Part shown: in pieces, positions 18,545 through 27,011 of the stretch | Layout: the number at the start of each line of letters is the position of its first letter | How positions within the stretch are numbered: the stretch's first letter is position 1 | Source of the DNA: Candidatus Gastranaerophilales bacterium | GTDB taxonomy: Bacteria; Cyanobacteriota; Vampirovibrionia; Gastranaerophilales; Gastranaerophilaceae | Reading direction: 5' to 3' | DNA length: 64,000 nt | NCBI GenBank assembly: GCA_944325865.1 | Contig: CALVBS010000001.1 | Location: 186,001 to 250,000 of the forward strand | Translations under genes and position numbers: made by a program | The notes under the pieces: model-generated | What the model saw: the letters and a program-made list of their open reading frames with translations, nothing else | The model's database searches: none | What the model was told of the DNA's origin: nothing

Positions 18545-20077
18545 TTACGAATTTTTATGAAAATTCTTCCATTTAAAACTTGGATAAGTATGCATCATTT
18601 TTTCCCAATCAACATCTACAGGATATTTTGAAGATAAACGGGAAGTCTGCCAGTCCTTAATATAATCAGCACAGGCATGATCAATAAAATGAAGTCTGTC
18701 GGCACAAACATAAACAGCTTTATCGTCAGGAAGCTTTTCAAATATGTCTATCAACTGCGGGAGCTGCAGAAAAATAATATTTCCTGAAAGCCTTACAATA
18801 ACCTTATCCTCAGTTTCATCGTTTTCAATTCTGATATTAACTTTAAGCATTTTAAATACACTTTTTGCAAGAGCAGCTCCAAACCCAACAAGGATACCTT
18901 CAAAAAGATTTGTAAACAGAATCGCAACAAGAGTAATCATATAAATTGCGAATTCACCCTTACTTAGACGGTAAAGTTCCTTTGCCGCATTAATATCAAC
19001 AAGCTTAAATCCGGTATAAACAAGGATTGCAGCGAGAGCTGCCTGTGGAATACAGTTTAAAACCTGAGGAAATAGTGAAACAAAAAGCAAAATCCACACA
19101 CCGTGAAGTACAGTAGATAATCGAGTTTGAGCATCCGCATTAATATTTGCAGCACTTCTTACGATAACCCCTGTAAGCGGAAGCCCGCCTACCAATCCCG
19201 AAAGAGAATTTCCAAGCCCTTGAGCAATAATTTCTTTATTATAATCTGTCTTGGATCTTTCACACATCTTGTCGATTGCATTGGAAGTAAGCAGGGTTTC
19301 TGCACTGGCAATAAAAGTTATTATTAAAGCACTAAAAAGAATTTTTAAATCAAGAACATGCTTAAATGTTCCGATAGAAATAAAATTCACATCTGACCAG
19401 AAATTTTTACCGAGACTTATATAATTAATATCAAAGTGCCATATTCCGGCAACCAGTGATGCACAAAGTACTGCAACAAGAGCAGCTGGAATAAGCTTAA
19501 ACTTTTTCTTCGGAATATTATTCCAAAGAATAATAGTTCCAATAGTAAGAATTCCGATAAATGCAGCATGGTGGTGCTGTGAACCGTCAAACGGCAGCAC
19601 TGAATCATATATAACCTTCAACAAATCAGCAATATTTGCAAAAAATGTATTTTGCGGCTTACTGTCAAGCATTATATGAAATTGTGAAAGAAAAATAGAA
19701 ATACCGATACCTGCAAGCATTCCCTGAATAATTGCGGGTGAAATTGCTCTGAACCATTTTCCAAGCGAAAACAATCCAAAAGTTATTTGCATCAATCCAA
19801 CAACAAAAATAACTAAAAATAACTTATCAATACCTTGATTTGCAATAATATCTACTATTATCAATATCAAACCTGCTGCAGGTCCAGATACTTGTAAAGA
19901 GTTTCCTGAAAAGATTCCTACAACTATTCCACCGATAATAGCAGCAATCAGACCGCTATAAACCGGAAGTCCGCAAGCGATTGAAATACCTATTGCAAGC
20001 GGCATTGCAATTAAAAAAACTATTATTGAGGCTAAAAAATCTTTCTTAAGTGAGGTAATATTACAAAAATTCATCAT
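18545..20077 (-). CDS. SulP-family anion transporter with STAS domain
   Basis: About ten to twelve membrane helices fill residues 10-420, with the SulP core SLQVSGPAAGLILII and the later SGLVGGLPLTGVIVRS. A C-terminal STAS domain (VIVRLSGNIIFLQLP, about residues 430-495) completes the family architecture. Members carry sulfate, bicarbonate or dicarboxylates. The cyanobacterial bicarbonate carrier BicA is one member, but the substrate here cannot be read from sequence. The length of 510 residues is usual. Two ATG codons in tandem (20077 and 20074) are both possible starts. Confidence 0.92.
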   Translation of the reverse strand: MMNFCNITSLKKDFLASIIVFLIAMPLAIGISIACGLPVYSGLIAAIIGGIVVGIFSGNSLQVSGPAAGLILIIVDIIANQGIDKLFLVIFVVGLMQITFGLFSLGKWFRAISPAIIQGMLAGIGISIFLSQFHIMLDSKPQNTFFANIADLLKVIYDSVLPFDGSQHHHAAFIGILTIGTIILWNNIPKKKFKLIPAALVAVLCASLVAGIWHFDINYISLGKNFWSDVNFISIGTFKHVLDLKILFSALIITFIASAETLLTSNAIDKMCERSKTDYNKEIIAQGLGNSLSGLVGGLPLTGVIVRSAANINADAQTRLSTVLHGVWILLFVSLFPQVLNCIPQAALAAILVYTGFKLVDINAAKELYRLSKGEFAIYMITLVAILFTNLFEGILVGFGAALAKSVFKMLKVNIRIENDETEDKVIVRLSGNIIFLQLPQLIDIFEKLPDDKAVYVCADRLHFIDHACADYIKDWQTSRLSSKYPVDVDWEKMMHTYPSFKWKNFHKNS

Positions 20078-20172
20078 AGTATCAATGATAACAGGTTCAA
20101 AAATTTATGACAAGTAGCCACACATAAAAGGCTTTGCAAAGCAGATAAGCTGTTGGACAATAACCGTTAAAA

Positions 20173-20679
20173 TTAGGATTTACCCTGACTCTCAAGGTTA
20201 AGAAGGTATATTTTTTTGTCAATTCCGCCGGCATATCCTGTTAAATTTCCGTTAGCACCAACTACCCTGTGGCATGGAATTACAATAGAAATCGGATTAT
20301 GGCCGACAGCCCCTCCTACAGCTTGAGCTGACATTGATTTTTGTCCATGACGCTTTGCGATAATTTTAGCAATCTCACCATATGAAGTTACTTCTCCATA
20401 AGGAACAGCCATTAGAATATTCCAAACCTCATGTCTGAAATCACTGCCTTCAGGTGCAAGTTTGAGTTCTGAAGGTGAAGGATTTTGTTTAGAAAAGTAT
20501 CTGCAAAGCCAATTCTTTGTATTTATAAATATATCTAAATCATCTTTATCAACAGCTCCAGTTAATATATCATAAGGAAAATATTTTTGCTCAGCAAACC
20601 ACAATCCCTTCAAAAAAACACCATCAGAGAGCAAAAATATTGTTCCAAGAGGTGACTCACATTTCGACTTATAATACAT
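20173..20679 (-). CDS. ogt: methylated-DNA-protein cysteine methyltransferase
   Basis: This repair protein takes the alkyl group from O6-alkylguanine onto its own cysteine. The active-site motif is VIPCHRVVGANG. The DNA-binding helix YGEVTSYGEIAK and GGAVGHNP precede it. At 168 residues it has the Ogt architecture without an Ada N-terminal domain. It is a single gene upstream of SulP, next to the left edge of the accessory array. Confidence 0.94.
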   Translation of the reverse strand: MYYKSKCESPLGTIFLLSDGVFLKGLWFAEQKYFPYDILTGAVDKDDLDIFINTKNWLCRYFSKQNPSPSELKLAPEGSDFRHEVWNILMAVPYGEVTSYGEIAKIIAKRHGQKSMSAQAVGGAVGHNPISIVIPCHRVVGANGNLTGYAGGIDKKIYLLNLESQGKS

Positions 20680-20813
20680 AATTAATCTGCCTGTTTTAAA
20701 ATACTAACTAAACTATAAGTTTTATTATAATATAAATCAAATATAGTTACATGCCCAAAAACTTTAAATACCGGCATTTGAAAAATCCAGATATTTGTTT
20801 TTACATTATAAAT

Positions 20814-21377
20814 ATGAAGACTACTCCTATCAATCATAGAATACTAAATAATATTTCATTTCAAGCAACTCCAGGGAAAAATCTTATCAAAAAGGTAACA
20901 AAAGAATTTAACGGGTCTGTTGACAAAACTGATAAGTTTATAACACTGTTTGAAAAAGCATTTAAAACTAACTTAGATTCAAATACAATAGTTGATATTA
21001 ATAAACATTATGATTACATTCTTTCAAATACAAATTTTCCAAATATTAAATACTGCATACCTTCTTACCCATCTTCCAATCAACTAACAGCTCAAAGAGT
21101 ATTAAATGAATGCTCAAAAACATTTACACATGGTGAACTTTCACTGTTTAGAAATATAATTTCAAAATCTTACCAAAAAACAAAATCTTTGAATGTAATA
21201 AGAACTCAGGCACAAAATACAAAAATCAATGACCGATTTTTTAGTCAGCTTGCACTGGCGGAGAAAATTATCAGCAAAAATTCGGATTCAAAATTGTCAA
21301 ATATTGAATTTGATAGTATGGAAATGGAAGAATCCGCACAAACAATAAAAGAAATTGCTAATAAAATATTTAGTTAA
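20814..21377 (+). CDS. array protein X, N-terminal ISFQAT motif
   Basis: From the ATG at 20814 the protein has 187 residues and begins MKTTPINHRILNNISFQAT, with the motif Phe at residue 16. An earlier ATG at 20751 would push the motif to residue 37 and is less consistent with the paralogous starts. The body is Lys/Asn-rich and helical, with no known domain. Its last 11 codons and stop recur as isolated fragments at 23581 and 26841, each inside a type B repeat. It is the left-most gene of the array. Confidence 0.6.
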   Translation: MKTTPINHRILNNISFQATPGKNLIKKVTKEFNGSVDKTDKFITLFEKAFKTNLDSNTIVDINKHYDYILSNTNFPNIKYCIPSYPSSNQLTAQRVLNECSKTFTHGELSLFRNIISKSYQKTKSLNVIRTQAQNTKINDRFFSQLALAEKIISKNSDSKLSNIEFDSMEMEESAQTIKEIANKIFS

Positions 21378-21383
21378 ATCCAC

Positions 21384-21438
21384 TGTAAAAGAACAAGCAG
21401 TTCAGGAATATTTGACAGACAGTTCAGGAATTTTGGGA
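21384..21438 (+). repeat. type A intergenic repeat, copy 1
   Basis: This copy begins TGTAAAAGAACAAGCAG and contains two tandem CAGTTCAGGAAT cores, ending TTTTGGGA. It directly follows gene X and lies upstream of gene Y1. It lacks the GACAGATAAATTTA end seen in copies 2 to 4. Confidence 0.85.
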
Positions 21439-21580
21439 AAAATAATTTTAAAAAGTTAAATTAATGTTATATTTTATATAAATTTATATGTAAACTATTA
21501 TTAATAGTATAACAAATTAATTTTTTACAGATTTTATATATACTGAAAAGATTAAAAATCATGATTTATGGAGTACTTTA

Positions 21581-21946
21581 ATGAAAACTAATAATATTCA
21601 AACGAGCAATTCATTAAGCTTTGGCGCTAAATTACAAATATCAAGAAGAACTTGTGTGAGAGGTAAAAAGTTTATAGACAAAGAACTAACAAACCAATAT
21701 AGCAAAAAAACAGCGGAAATAGGAACTTCTAAAGACATAATCAAATTTGATATTGAACCTTTATACAAAAATGATGACAAACATATTGGAATTCGAGCTC
21801 AATTTATTCATCAAGGTGGAAAAATAAAAAAACAAGCTAATTATGAAAATGGACCAGCATTTAATGCTAAAGAATTAAAAGAATATGTAAACATGATTAT
21901 AAATGGGACATTGGATGAATTTCAAAACCTATTTACAAAAAAATAA
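21581..21946 (+). CDS. array protein Y1, FGAKL motif, paralogue of Y2
   Basis: This 121-residue basic protein starts MKTNNIQTSNSLSFGAKLQI (motif Phe at residue 14), followed by a conserved SRRTCVRGKKFIDKEL and a C-terminal helix NGTLDEFQNLFTKK. It differs from Y2 (23850) at about 14 positions, which is near 88 percent identity by eye. Upstream DNA is also shared with Y2, including GATTAAAAATCATGATTTA before the start. The function is unknown. The high identity indicates a recent duplication. Confidence 0.7.
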   Translation: MKTNNIQTSNSLSFGAKLQISRRTCVRGKKFIDKELTNQYSKKTAEIGTSKDIIKFDIEPLYKNDDKHIGIRAQFIHQGGKIKKQANYENGPAFNAKELKEYVNMIINGTLDEFQNLFTKK

Positions 21947-21948
21947 AA

Positions 21949-22014
21949 TGTAAAAGAACAACCAGTTCAGTAATATTTGACAGACAGTTCAGGAATTTTG
22001 GGACAGATAAATTT
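21949..22014 (+). repeat. type A intergenic repeat, copy 2
   Basis: This is a full copy running from TGTAAAAGAACAACCAG to GGACAGATAAATTTA. Bases 21984-22005 are the perfect 22-base reverse complement of 23371-23392 in the type B repeat, so genes Z and W1 lie between inverted copies. Confidence 0.9.
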
Positions 22015-22166
22015 AGCATTTAAAAGGAGCAAATTTATTTTTTAGAGTGTATTGTAAATTTTTTTTTAATGAAAATAGCAAAAAAAATATTCAGGAGTTT
22101 TGTAGTAATATAGCAGTAGAGTATAATTTAATTTATTATACAATGTTTATAGAAAGGAGTATAAAT

Positions 22167-22613
22167 ATGAATATTCAATCAATTAATGCCTATAATAATA
22201 GTCCATCATTTTCGTCAAAATTAGTTCCAAATAATACTTTGAGAGATGCATTTGATCATGCTAGAAAAACTGGTGATGTAAAATTTTTAAATTCAATAAA
22301 AAACATTTTAAATGATGGAAAAGATAATACTGTAAAAATTGTTTCATATCGTTGTCCACAGAATACAGATGAGTATTTAAAGACTAGCTTATTTGTTAAT
22401 GATATGGAAAAAGACTTTTTAGATAATCAACCATTATTCACTGCTAAGAAAAATATTAGTACAGGTAACCGAATTACTGATTCAATAAAATTAATTGTAA
22501 GAAATTTTACTGATAAAAAACAAGTACGTGCAGAATTAGACGAGATATACAAAAAGCATAATTTAGGGAAAGGCGATACAAGATATCTAAGTGATGAACC
22601 TGAATTCTTCTAA
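22167..22613 (+). CDS. array protein Z, PSFSSKL motif
   Basis: The start at 22167 has AAAGGAG seven bases upstream; the longer frame back to 22047 has no such site. The resulting 148-residue protein begins MNIQSINAYNNSPSFSSKL with the motif Phe at residue 15. The rest is mixed alpha/beta-like and charged, with no known domain (NDMEKDFLDNQPLFTAKK, then DELYKKHNLG-like helices at the end). It is followed 100 bases later by W1 on the same strand. Confidence 0.65.
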   Translation: MNIQSINAYNNSPSFSSKLVPNNTLRDAFDHARKTGDVKFLNSIKNILNDGKDNTVKIVSYRCPQNTDEYLKTSLFVNDMEKDFLDNQPLFTAKKNISTGNRITDSIKLIVRNFTDKKQVRAELDEIYKKHNLGKGDTRYLSDEPEFF

Positions 22614-22713
22614 AAAGAAGAAACAAAACTTCTCGCAGGTATGATTGATAATTTACCAACTTATAGTAAATAAAATATATTAATTAAAAAAGGAAGCAAG
22701 GAAGGGTCTGATA

Positions 22714-23256
22714 GTGAGAATAGAAAATAACTCAGCTTATAACCACCAAAATTTTGGAGCTCTCAAATCGATACAATGTAAAGGAGCATTTAATGTGAAG
22801 AATTACCCTAACGAAGTTCTTTGGGTAATGAAAGCATTTAGAGATTCAGAAGGAATCTCTAAATTTTGTAAAAAATATGATGTAGAAGCAATTTTTAAAG
22901 CAAAAGAGAAGTCTTGTTCTGTTCATTGGGATGAATTTGATAGAGCTAATGCTTCAGTAACTTTACGAACAAGAATACAAAAGACTCCAGATAGTGAAAT
23001 AATTCCAGAAATTTCTTTGTGTAGGTATTCCGATTCAGATTCTAAGCATAATAACTTTGCGGATACTGCTCTTTATAAATTATCAAAGGCAATCAAAAGT
23101 TTAACTTTTGAAAATCTTGAAACCGAATTACATAAAGCTATCGAAAACATTCCAAAACCTATCACCCCTAAAAACAAAGTTGAAAAAGATTTTAATGACA
23201 TTGTTAAAAGTTTGCTTTCTAATAAATTTAATAATAATGAAAAACCAATTAAATAA
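22714..23256 (+). CDS. array protein W1, NFGALKSI motif, paralogue of W2
   Basis: The start is GTG with GGAAGGG nearby. The 180-residue protein begins with an Asn-rich stretch and NFGALKSI (Phe at residue 14), then FNVKNYPNEV and a FCKKYDVEA segment. W2 (25923) shares the same skeleton (NFGKLKSI, YPKEI, FFKKYDVDL) but is much more diverged than the Y pair. The function is unknown. A strong terminator hairpin follows the stop. Confidence 0.65.
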   Translation: MRIENNSAYNHQNFGALKSIQCKGAFNVKNYPNEVLWVMKAFRDSEGISKFCKKYDVEAIFKAKEKSCSVHWDEFDRANASVTLRTRIQKTPDSEIIPEISLCRYSDSDSKHNNFADTALYKLSKAIKSLTFENLETELHKAIENIPKPITPKNKVEKDFNDIVKSLLSNKFNNNEKPIK

Positions 23257-23284
23257 AAGTCGAGAAAAATATCTCGACTTTTAT
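23255..23284 (+). terminator. terminator after W1
   Basis: An 11-base perfect stem, AAAAGTCGAGA (23255-23265) with TCTCGACTTTT (23272-23282), overlaps the last codons and stop of W1 and runs into a T-rich tail. Confidence 0.85.
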
Positions 23285-23304
23285 TAATTTTCATATATTT
23301 ATAC

Positions 23305-23670
23305 TTCCGAGTAAATTAGAATAAATTTCCACCTAAATTTAAAATTTTGAAAAAATTTTTAACACTGTCCTGTCCCAAAATTCCTGAACTGTGCCTAAAT
23401 TCCCGCCATTTAAGGTTTTGAGACACTGTCCTGTTTTAGACATTGACGGACAGTAATCGGACTTTTTTGACAGTTCAGGAATCTTATTTTTAGCAAATTC
23501 CGACTAAAAAAATCAAGATATATTTGAAACACACCCCTATTGGTTCAAAAAAATCAAATTCCTGCAATGTCTGTTCAATGATAAAAGAAATTGCTAATAA
23601 AATATTTAGTTAAATCCACAAACATTTTGAATTAAATACTATCTATATGTAAAAGCATCTAATTTACCCA
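23305..23670 (+). repeat. type B intergenic repeat, copy 1 (long)
   Basis: This 366-base module begins TTCCGAGTAAATT. It holds 13-base perfect inverted repeats (23380-23392 and 23470-23482) around an inner pair ACTGTCC (23425) and GGACAGT (23448), so it could fold as nested hairpins. It then carries a 39-base exact copy of the end of gene X (23581-23619 equals 21345-21383). It ends TTTACCCA directly at type A copy 3. No coding frame is credible in it. Confidence 0.85.
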
Positions 23671-23671
23671 C

Positions 23672-23738
23672 TGTAAAAGAACAACCAGTTTAGGAATATT
23701 TGACAGGTAGTTCGGGAATTTTGGGACAGATAAATTTA
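23672..23738 (+). repeat. type A intergenic repeat, copy 3
   Basis: This full copy abuts the end of type B copy 1 and lies upstream of gene Y2. It shares TGTAAAAGAACAACCAG and TTGGGACAGATAAATTTA with copy 2, with TTCGGGAATT in the second core. The following AACTTAAATTAATGTTATA also occurs before Y1 and W2. Confidence 0.85.
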
Positions 23739-23849
23739 GAAACTTAAATTAATGTTATAAAAATTTAAATTACTGTTATAGCAAATTTATTTTTTACGAA
23801 TTTTATATATACAGAAACGATTAAAAATCATGATTTATGGAGGATTTTA

Positions 23850-24215
23850 ATGAAAACCAATAATATTAAAGCGAGCAATTCATTAAGATTTGGTGCTAAA
23901 TTACAAATATCAAGAAGAACTTGTGTTAGAGGTAAAAAGTTTATAGACAAAGAACTAACAAAACAATATTTCAAAAAAGCTGAGGAAATAGGAACTTCTA
24001 AAGACTTAATAAAATTTGATATTGGACCTTTATACAAAAATGATGACAAACATATTGGAATTCGAGCTCAATTTATTCGTCAAGGTGGAAAAATAAAAAA
24101 ACAAGCTAATTATGAAAATGGACCAGCATTTAATACTAAAGAATTAAAAGAATATATAAACATAATTATAAATGGGACATTGGACGAATTTCAAAAACTA
24201 TTTACAAAAAAATAA
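23850..24215 (+). CDS. array protein Y2, FGAKL motif, paralogue of Y1
   Basis: This 121-residue protein is nearly identical to Y1, with about 14 substitutions spread along its length and none disrupting the frame. GGAGG lies eight bases before the ATG. The motif is LRFGAKLQI (Phe at residue 14). Retention of an intact frame in both copies suggests both are functional. It lies between type A copy 3 and type B copy 2, which present inverted core sequences. Confidence 0.7.
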   Translation: MKTNNIKASNSLRFGAKLQISRRTCVRGKKFIDKELTKQYFKKAEEIGTSKDLIKFDIGPLYKNDDKHIGIRAQFIRQGGKIKKQANYENGPAFNTKELKEYINIIINGTLDEFQKLFTKK

Positions 24216-24233
24216 AAATTTAACAACTTTTCA

Positions 24234-24410
24234 TCTGTCCTGTCAAAAAATCCTGAACTACCCCAAATTTCTTAAACTGTGTCTATATTTCCGCCATTTA
24301 AGGTTTTAAGGCACTGTCTTGTTTTAGACATTGACGGACAGCAATAGGACTTTTTTGCCAGTTCAGGAATTTCATTTTTAACGATTTCCGACTAAAAAAA
24401 TCAAGATATA
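24234..24410 (+). repeat. type B intergenic repeat, copy 2 (short)
   Basis: It starts CTGTCCTGTC, has TCCTGAACT (24251) and AGTTCAGGA (24360) as inverted ends, and stops after TCAAGATATA, directly at type A copy 4. It lacks the gene X fragment found in copies 1 and 3. Confidence 0.8.
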
Positions 24411-24478
24411 TGTAAAAGAACAACCAGTTTAGGAATATTTGACAACCAGTTTGGGAATTTTTGAGACAGATAAATTTA
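24411..24478 (+). repeat. type A intergenic repeat, copy 4
   Basis: This full copy ends GACAGATAAATTTA and abuts type B copy 2. The following 250 bases up to gene V (24479-24730) are extremely AT-rich and show only a ribosome binding site; I see no RNA or gene there. Confidence 0.85.
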
Positions 24479-24730
24479 AAAACTTAAAATAGGAAAATAC
24501 TCTTTCTACATATGTGTCAAATTATATTATTAGAATAACAATTTCTTTCGATTGAAATAAGAATATTAAGAATTGTAACGAGACTTTATAAAGGCTTAAG
24601 CGTAATAATAATAACACTTTCAATAAATAATATATATTTTCTATATTATTAATAGGCAATTTTATTTGTAATTTTTTTTTTATTAAAAAGGAAAGGGTAT
24701 ATAAGAGAAACTCATACGAAAGGAGATTAA

Positions 24731-25702
24731 ATGCCAGGATTTAATATTAATAGTGGAGATTTTTATTCTATTAATTCAAATGATACTTCAAAAGCTTTAA
24801 ATAATAAGCTTGAAAATGATGGTAAAATTAATTTATCAATTTTTAGTAAACAAGAACTGTCTAAAAGTGAGCCTTTTAAACTTGAATTTGTAGATGAAAC
24901 TAAAGAAAGTGAGAAAACTGAAAGTAAAAAGACTGATGACTCAAAATCAAATACTAAAGAAACTCAAAAAGAGTCTTTTGCCGAAGATATCCAACTTAAA
25001 TGGCGTAGTAAAGATTTAGCTTTAATACTTTTAAAAATGCAAAATCTGGATAAAATGCCTAAAAATGTACCTTTTAGTGAAAGATTAAAAGAGGCTAGAA
25101 ATAAAGAAGAACATGAGACTATAGATTTATCTAATTATTCTAGAGCAGAGATTGAAACTATAAAATGGGCTTATGGAGTTGATTCGGTAGAAGAACTTCA
25201 AAAAATTTTAAATAAAGAAAAAGTTGAAAATGATAAGAAAAATAAGTTGTTACAAAATACAAAAGCTAGTAACGGAATGACTTATCCTGAAGCTAAAAGA
25301 GTATATATGGAATTATACGATAAGTATATAAAAATGTGTAAAGTCAATGTTCCATGGGTCTTAAGCGTAGATAGTAGCGACTATAGGGGCGATTTTATAG
25401 GCGGTCGAGTTGATGATATTGACCCAAGCCTTTTGGAATCTAAAATGACAGTCGAACATCGTAAATTATTTAATGAAGCTAAAGCAGCTATTGCTGAATT
25501 ATCGCAAAATAAAGAATTAATGGCAGCTTATAAAGGTTCAACAACTCAACACTTAGAAAGTACATTTGATTCAGGTAGAATCTTTGAAGGACTTCACGTT
25601 CGCAAATGGAACGATGCAGCTAGAGAAATGGGAGTTGACCCTAGAAAAGAAGTCATTGAAAATCCTCCTTTCTGGGGAGTAAGCGACAAGTTCAAGGAAT
25701 GA
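24731..25702 (+). CDS. array protein V, unrecognised
   Basis: The 323-residue protein has AAAGGAG five bases before the ATG. It begins MPGFNINSGDFYSINSNDTS, Asn-rich but without the F-G/Q motif of its neighbours. A Lys/Glu/Ser-rich linker (residues 55-85) leads to a helical body. The C-terminal third has the more conserved look of a folded domain: WVLSVDSSDYRGDFIGGRVD, then STFDSGRIFEGLHVRKWND. I do not recognise a family. A strong terminator follows. Confidence 0.65.
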   Translation: MPGFNINSGDFYSINSNDTSKALNNKLENDGKINLSIFSKQELSKSEPFKLEFVDETKESEKTESKKTDDSKSNTKETQKESFAEDIQLKWRSKDLALILLKMQNLDKMPKNVPFSERLKEARNKEEHETIDLSNYSRAEIETIKWAYGVDSVEELQKILNKEKVENDKKNKLLQNTKASNGMTYPEAKRVYMELYDKYIKMCKVNVPWVLSVDSSDYRGDFIGGRVDDIDPSLLESKMTVEHRKLFNEAKAAIAELSQNKELMAAYKGSTTQHLESTFDSGRIFEGLHVRKWNDAAREMGVDPRKEVIENPPFWGVSDKFKE

Positions 25703-25716
25703 TTAACTTTTGTCAT

Positions 25717-25759
25717 AAAAAAACAATCTCGCTTTAAATAAAGCGAGGTTGTTTTTTTA
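25717..25759 (+). terminator. terminator after V
   Basis: A 14-base stem (AACAATCTCGCTTT with AAAGCGAGGTTGTT, one G-U pair), centred near 25738, is flanked by A and T runs, typical of a strong intrinsic terminator that may work in both directions. Confidence 0.9.
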
Positions 25760-25774
25760 TTTGAGAAAACTTAT

Positions 25775-25818
25775 TGTAAAAGAACAACCAGTTTGGGAAT
25801 TTTGGAACTGATAAATTT
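25775..25818 (+). repeat. type A intergenic repeat, copy 5 (shortened)
   Basis: It begins TGTAAAAGAACAACCAG but has only one core (GTTTGGGAATTTTGG) before ATAAATTT. It is upstream of W2, like the other copies relative to their genes. Confidence 0.75.
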
Positions 25819-25922
25819 GAAAAGTTAAATTAATGTTATAAAATATTATGTTAATTAAAATAGCAAAAAAAAATTTACAGTTTTTATATTTTCATACACC
25901 ACAAAATAGGAGATATTAATAA

Positions 25923-26489
25923 ATGAGAATAGATAATAATTACACACAAAGACAACCGAATTTCGGCAAACTGAAATCTATAAATTATTGTAGTATGATA
26001 AATCTAGATACTTACCCTAAGGAAATTACAAAACTTGTGCAAACTCTTAAAGAATCGACAGCATTCAATGATTTTTTTAAAAAATATGATGTAGATTTGT
26101 ATCTTAAGGCTGACTGGTTAGACCCAATTAGAAATGATACCGTTAGCTTGGTATTAAAAACAGAAATTCCACGAACTGAAAGTGTTATTTTATATCCGGA
26201 ACTACTATTTACAGCTACAAAAGGAATATTTGACTCAAATTTCACTTTGGCACTTAAAAATTTAACAAAGCAAGTTAAGGAAACAAAAACTTCAGATTTA
26301 CAAAATAAACTTTTTAAATTATTAAAAAAATTAGAAAAAAAAGAGAAACAAAATAAATTAAAGGAAGACTACGAAGTTGGAATTGTTAACCTTATAAATG
26401 ATATAAACTCTAAAAAATCGATAAATGAGTCACAATCGACTAAAACAAAGAAAACTTTTTTTGAAAAACTATTCGGCTGGTTAAAATAA
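25923..26489 (+). CDS. array protein W2, NFGKLKSI motif, paralogue of W1
   Basis: The 188-residue protein begins MRIDNNYTQRQPNFGKLKSI (Phe at residue 14). It shares with W1 the YPKEI and FFKKYDVDLYLKA segments. It ends in a Lys-rich helix (KKTFFEKLFGWLK) absent from W1. The ribosome binding site is TAGGAG. The function is unknown. It is the right-most gene of the array and is followed by a terminator, a type B repeat and tRNA-Phe. Confidence 0.65.
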   Translation: MRIDNNYTQRQPNFGKLKSINYCSMINLDTYPKEITKLVQTLKESTAFNDFFKKYDVDLYLKADWLDPIRNDTVSLVLKTEIPRTESVILYPELLFTATKGIFDSNFTLALKNLTKQVKETKTSDLQNKLFKLLKKLEKKEKQNKLKEDYEVGIVNLINDINSKKSINESQSTKTKKTFFEKLFGWLK

Positions 26490-26506
26490 TTAACACTTCT
26501 AGTATA

Positions 26507-26540
26507 ATTTAGGGCGGTTTAGTAAAACCGCCCTAAATTA
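26507..26540 (+). terminator. terminator after W2
   Basis: A perfect 14-base stem, ATTTAGGGCGGTTT (26507) with AAACCGCCCTAAAT (26525), has a four-base loop and AT-rich flanks. It is unusually GC-rich for this region. Confidence 0.85.
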
Positions 26541-26543
26541 TAT

Positions 26544-26928
26544 TTCCGAGTAAATTGAAATAGATTTCCACCTAAATTTAAAAATTTGAAAAATTTTTCA
26601 ACACTGTCCTGTCCCAAAAATCCTGAACTGTCCCAAAATTCTTAAACTGTGTCTAAATTCCCGCCATTTAAGGTTTTGAGGCACTGTCTTGTTCTATACA
26701 TTAACAGACAGTAATCGGACTTTTGGGCCAGTTCAGGAATTTCATTTTTAGCGATTTCCGGCTAAAAAAATCAAGATATATTTGAAACACACCCCTATTA
26801 GTTCAAAAAAATCAAATTCCTGCAATGTCTGTCAAACCATAATAAAATTGCTAATAAAATATTTAGTTAAATCCACAAACATTTTGAATTAAATACTATC
26901 TATATGTAAAAGCATCTAATTTACCCAC
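26544..26928 (+). repeat. type B intergenic repeat, copy 3 (long)
   Basis: It matches copy 1 along nearly its whole length from TTCCGAGTAAATT to TTTACCCA. Differences are an extra tandem of about 20 bases near 26630 and a four-base deletion in the gene X fragment (26841-26876). Inverted cores are ATCCTGAACTG (26620) and CAGTTCAGGAAT (26729). The remaining 80 bases to tRNA-Phe show nothing I can name. Confidence 0.85.
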
Positions 26929-27011
26929 AGATTACCCACAGGGGAAAAAATCTAATAAATATAAAATAATACATAAACAGAGAAAAACCCGCCATAGCAA
27001 GCAAACAGAAA

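Noticed and set aside
23305-23670. Complete insertion sequence
   Set aside because: No transposase frame on either strand; only short inverted repeats, so a MITE-like or regulatory module is the most that can be said.
21384-26928. CRISPR array from the repeated intergenic sequences
   Set aside because: Spacing is irregular, repeats are 50-380 bases with drift, genes lie between them and no cas gene is present.
26921-26941. Two DnaA-box-like TTACCCACA sequences
   Set aside because: Each differs from the consensus TTWTNCACA, only two are present, and no dnaA, dnaN or other origin features are near.
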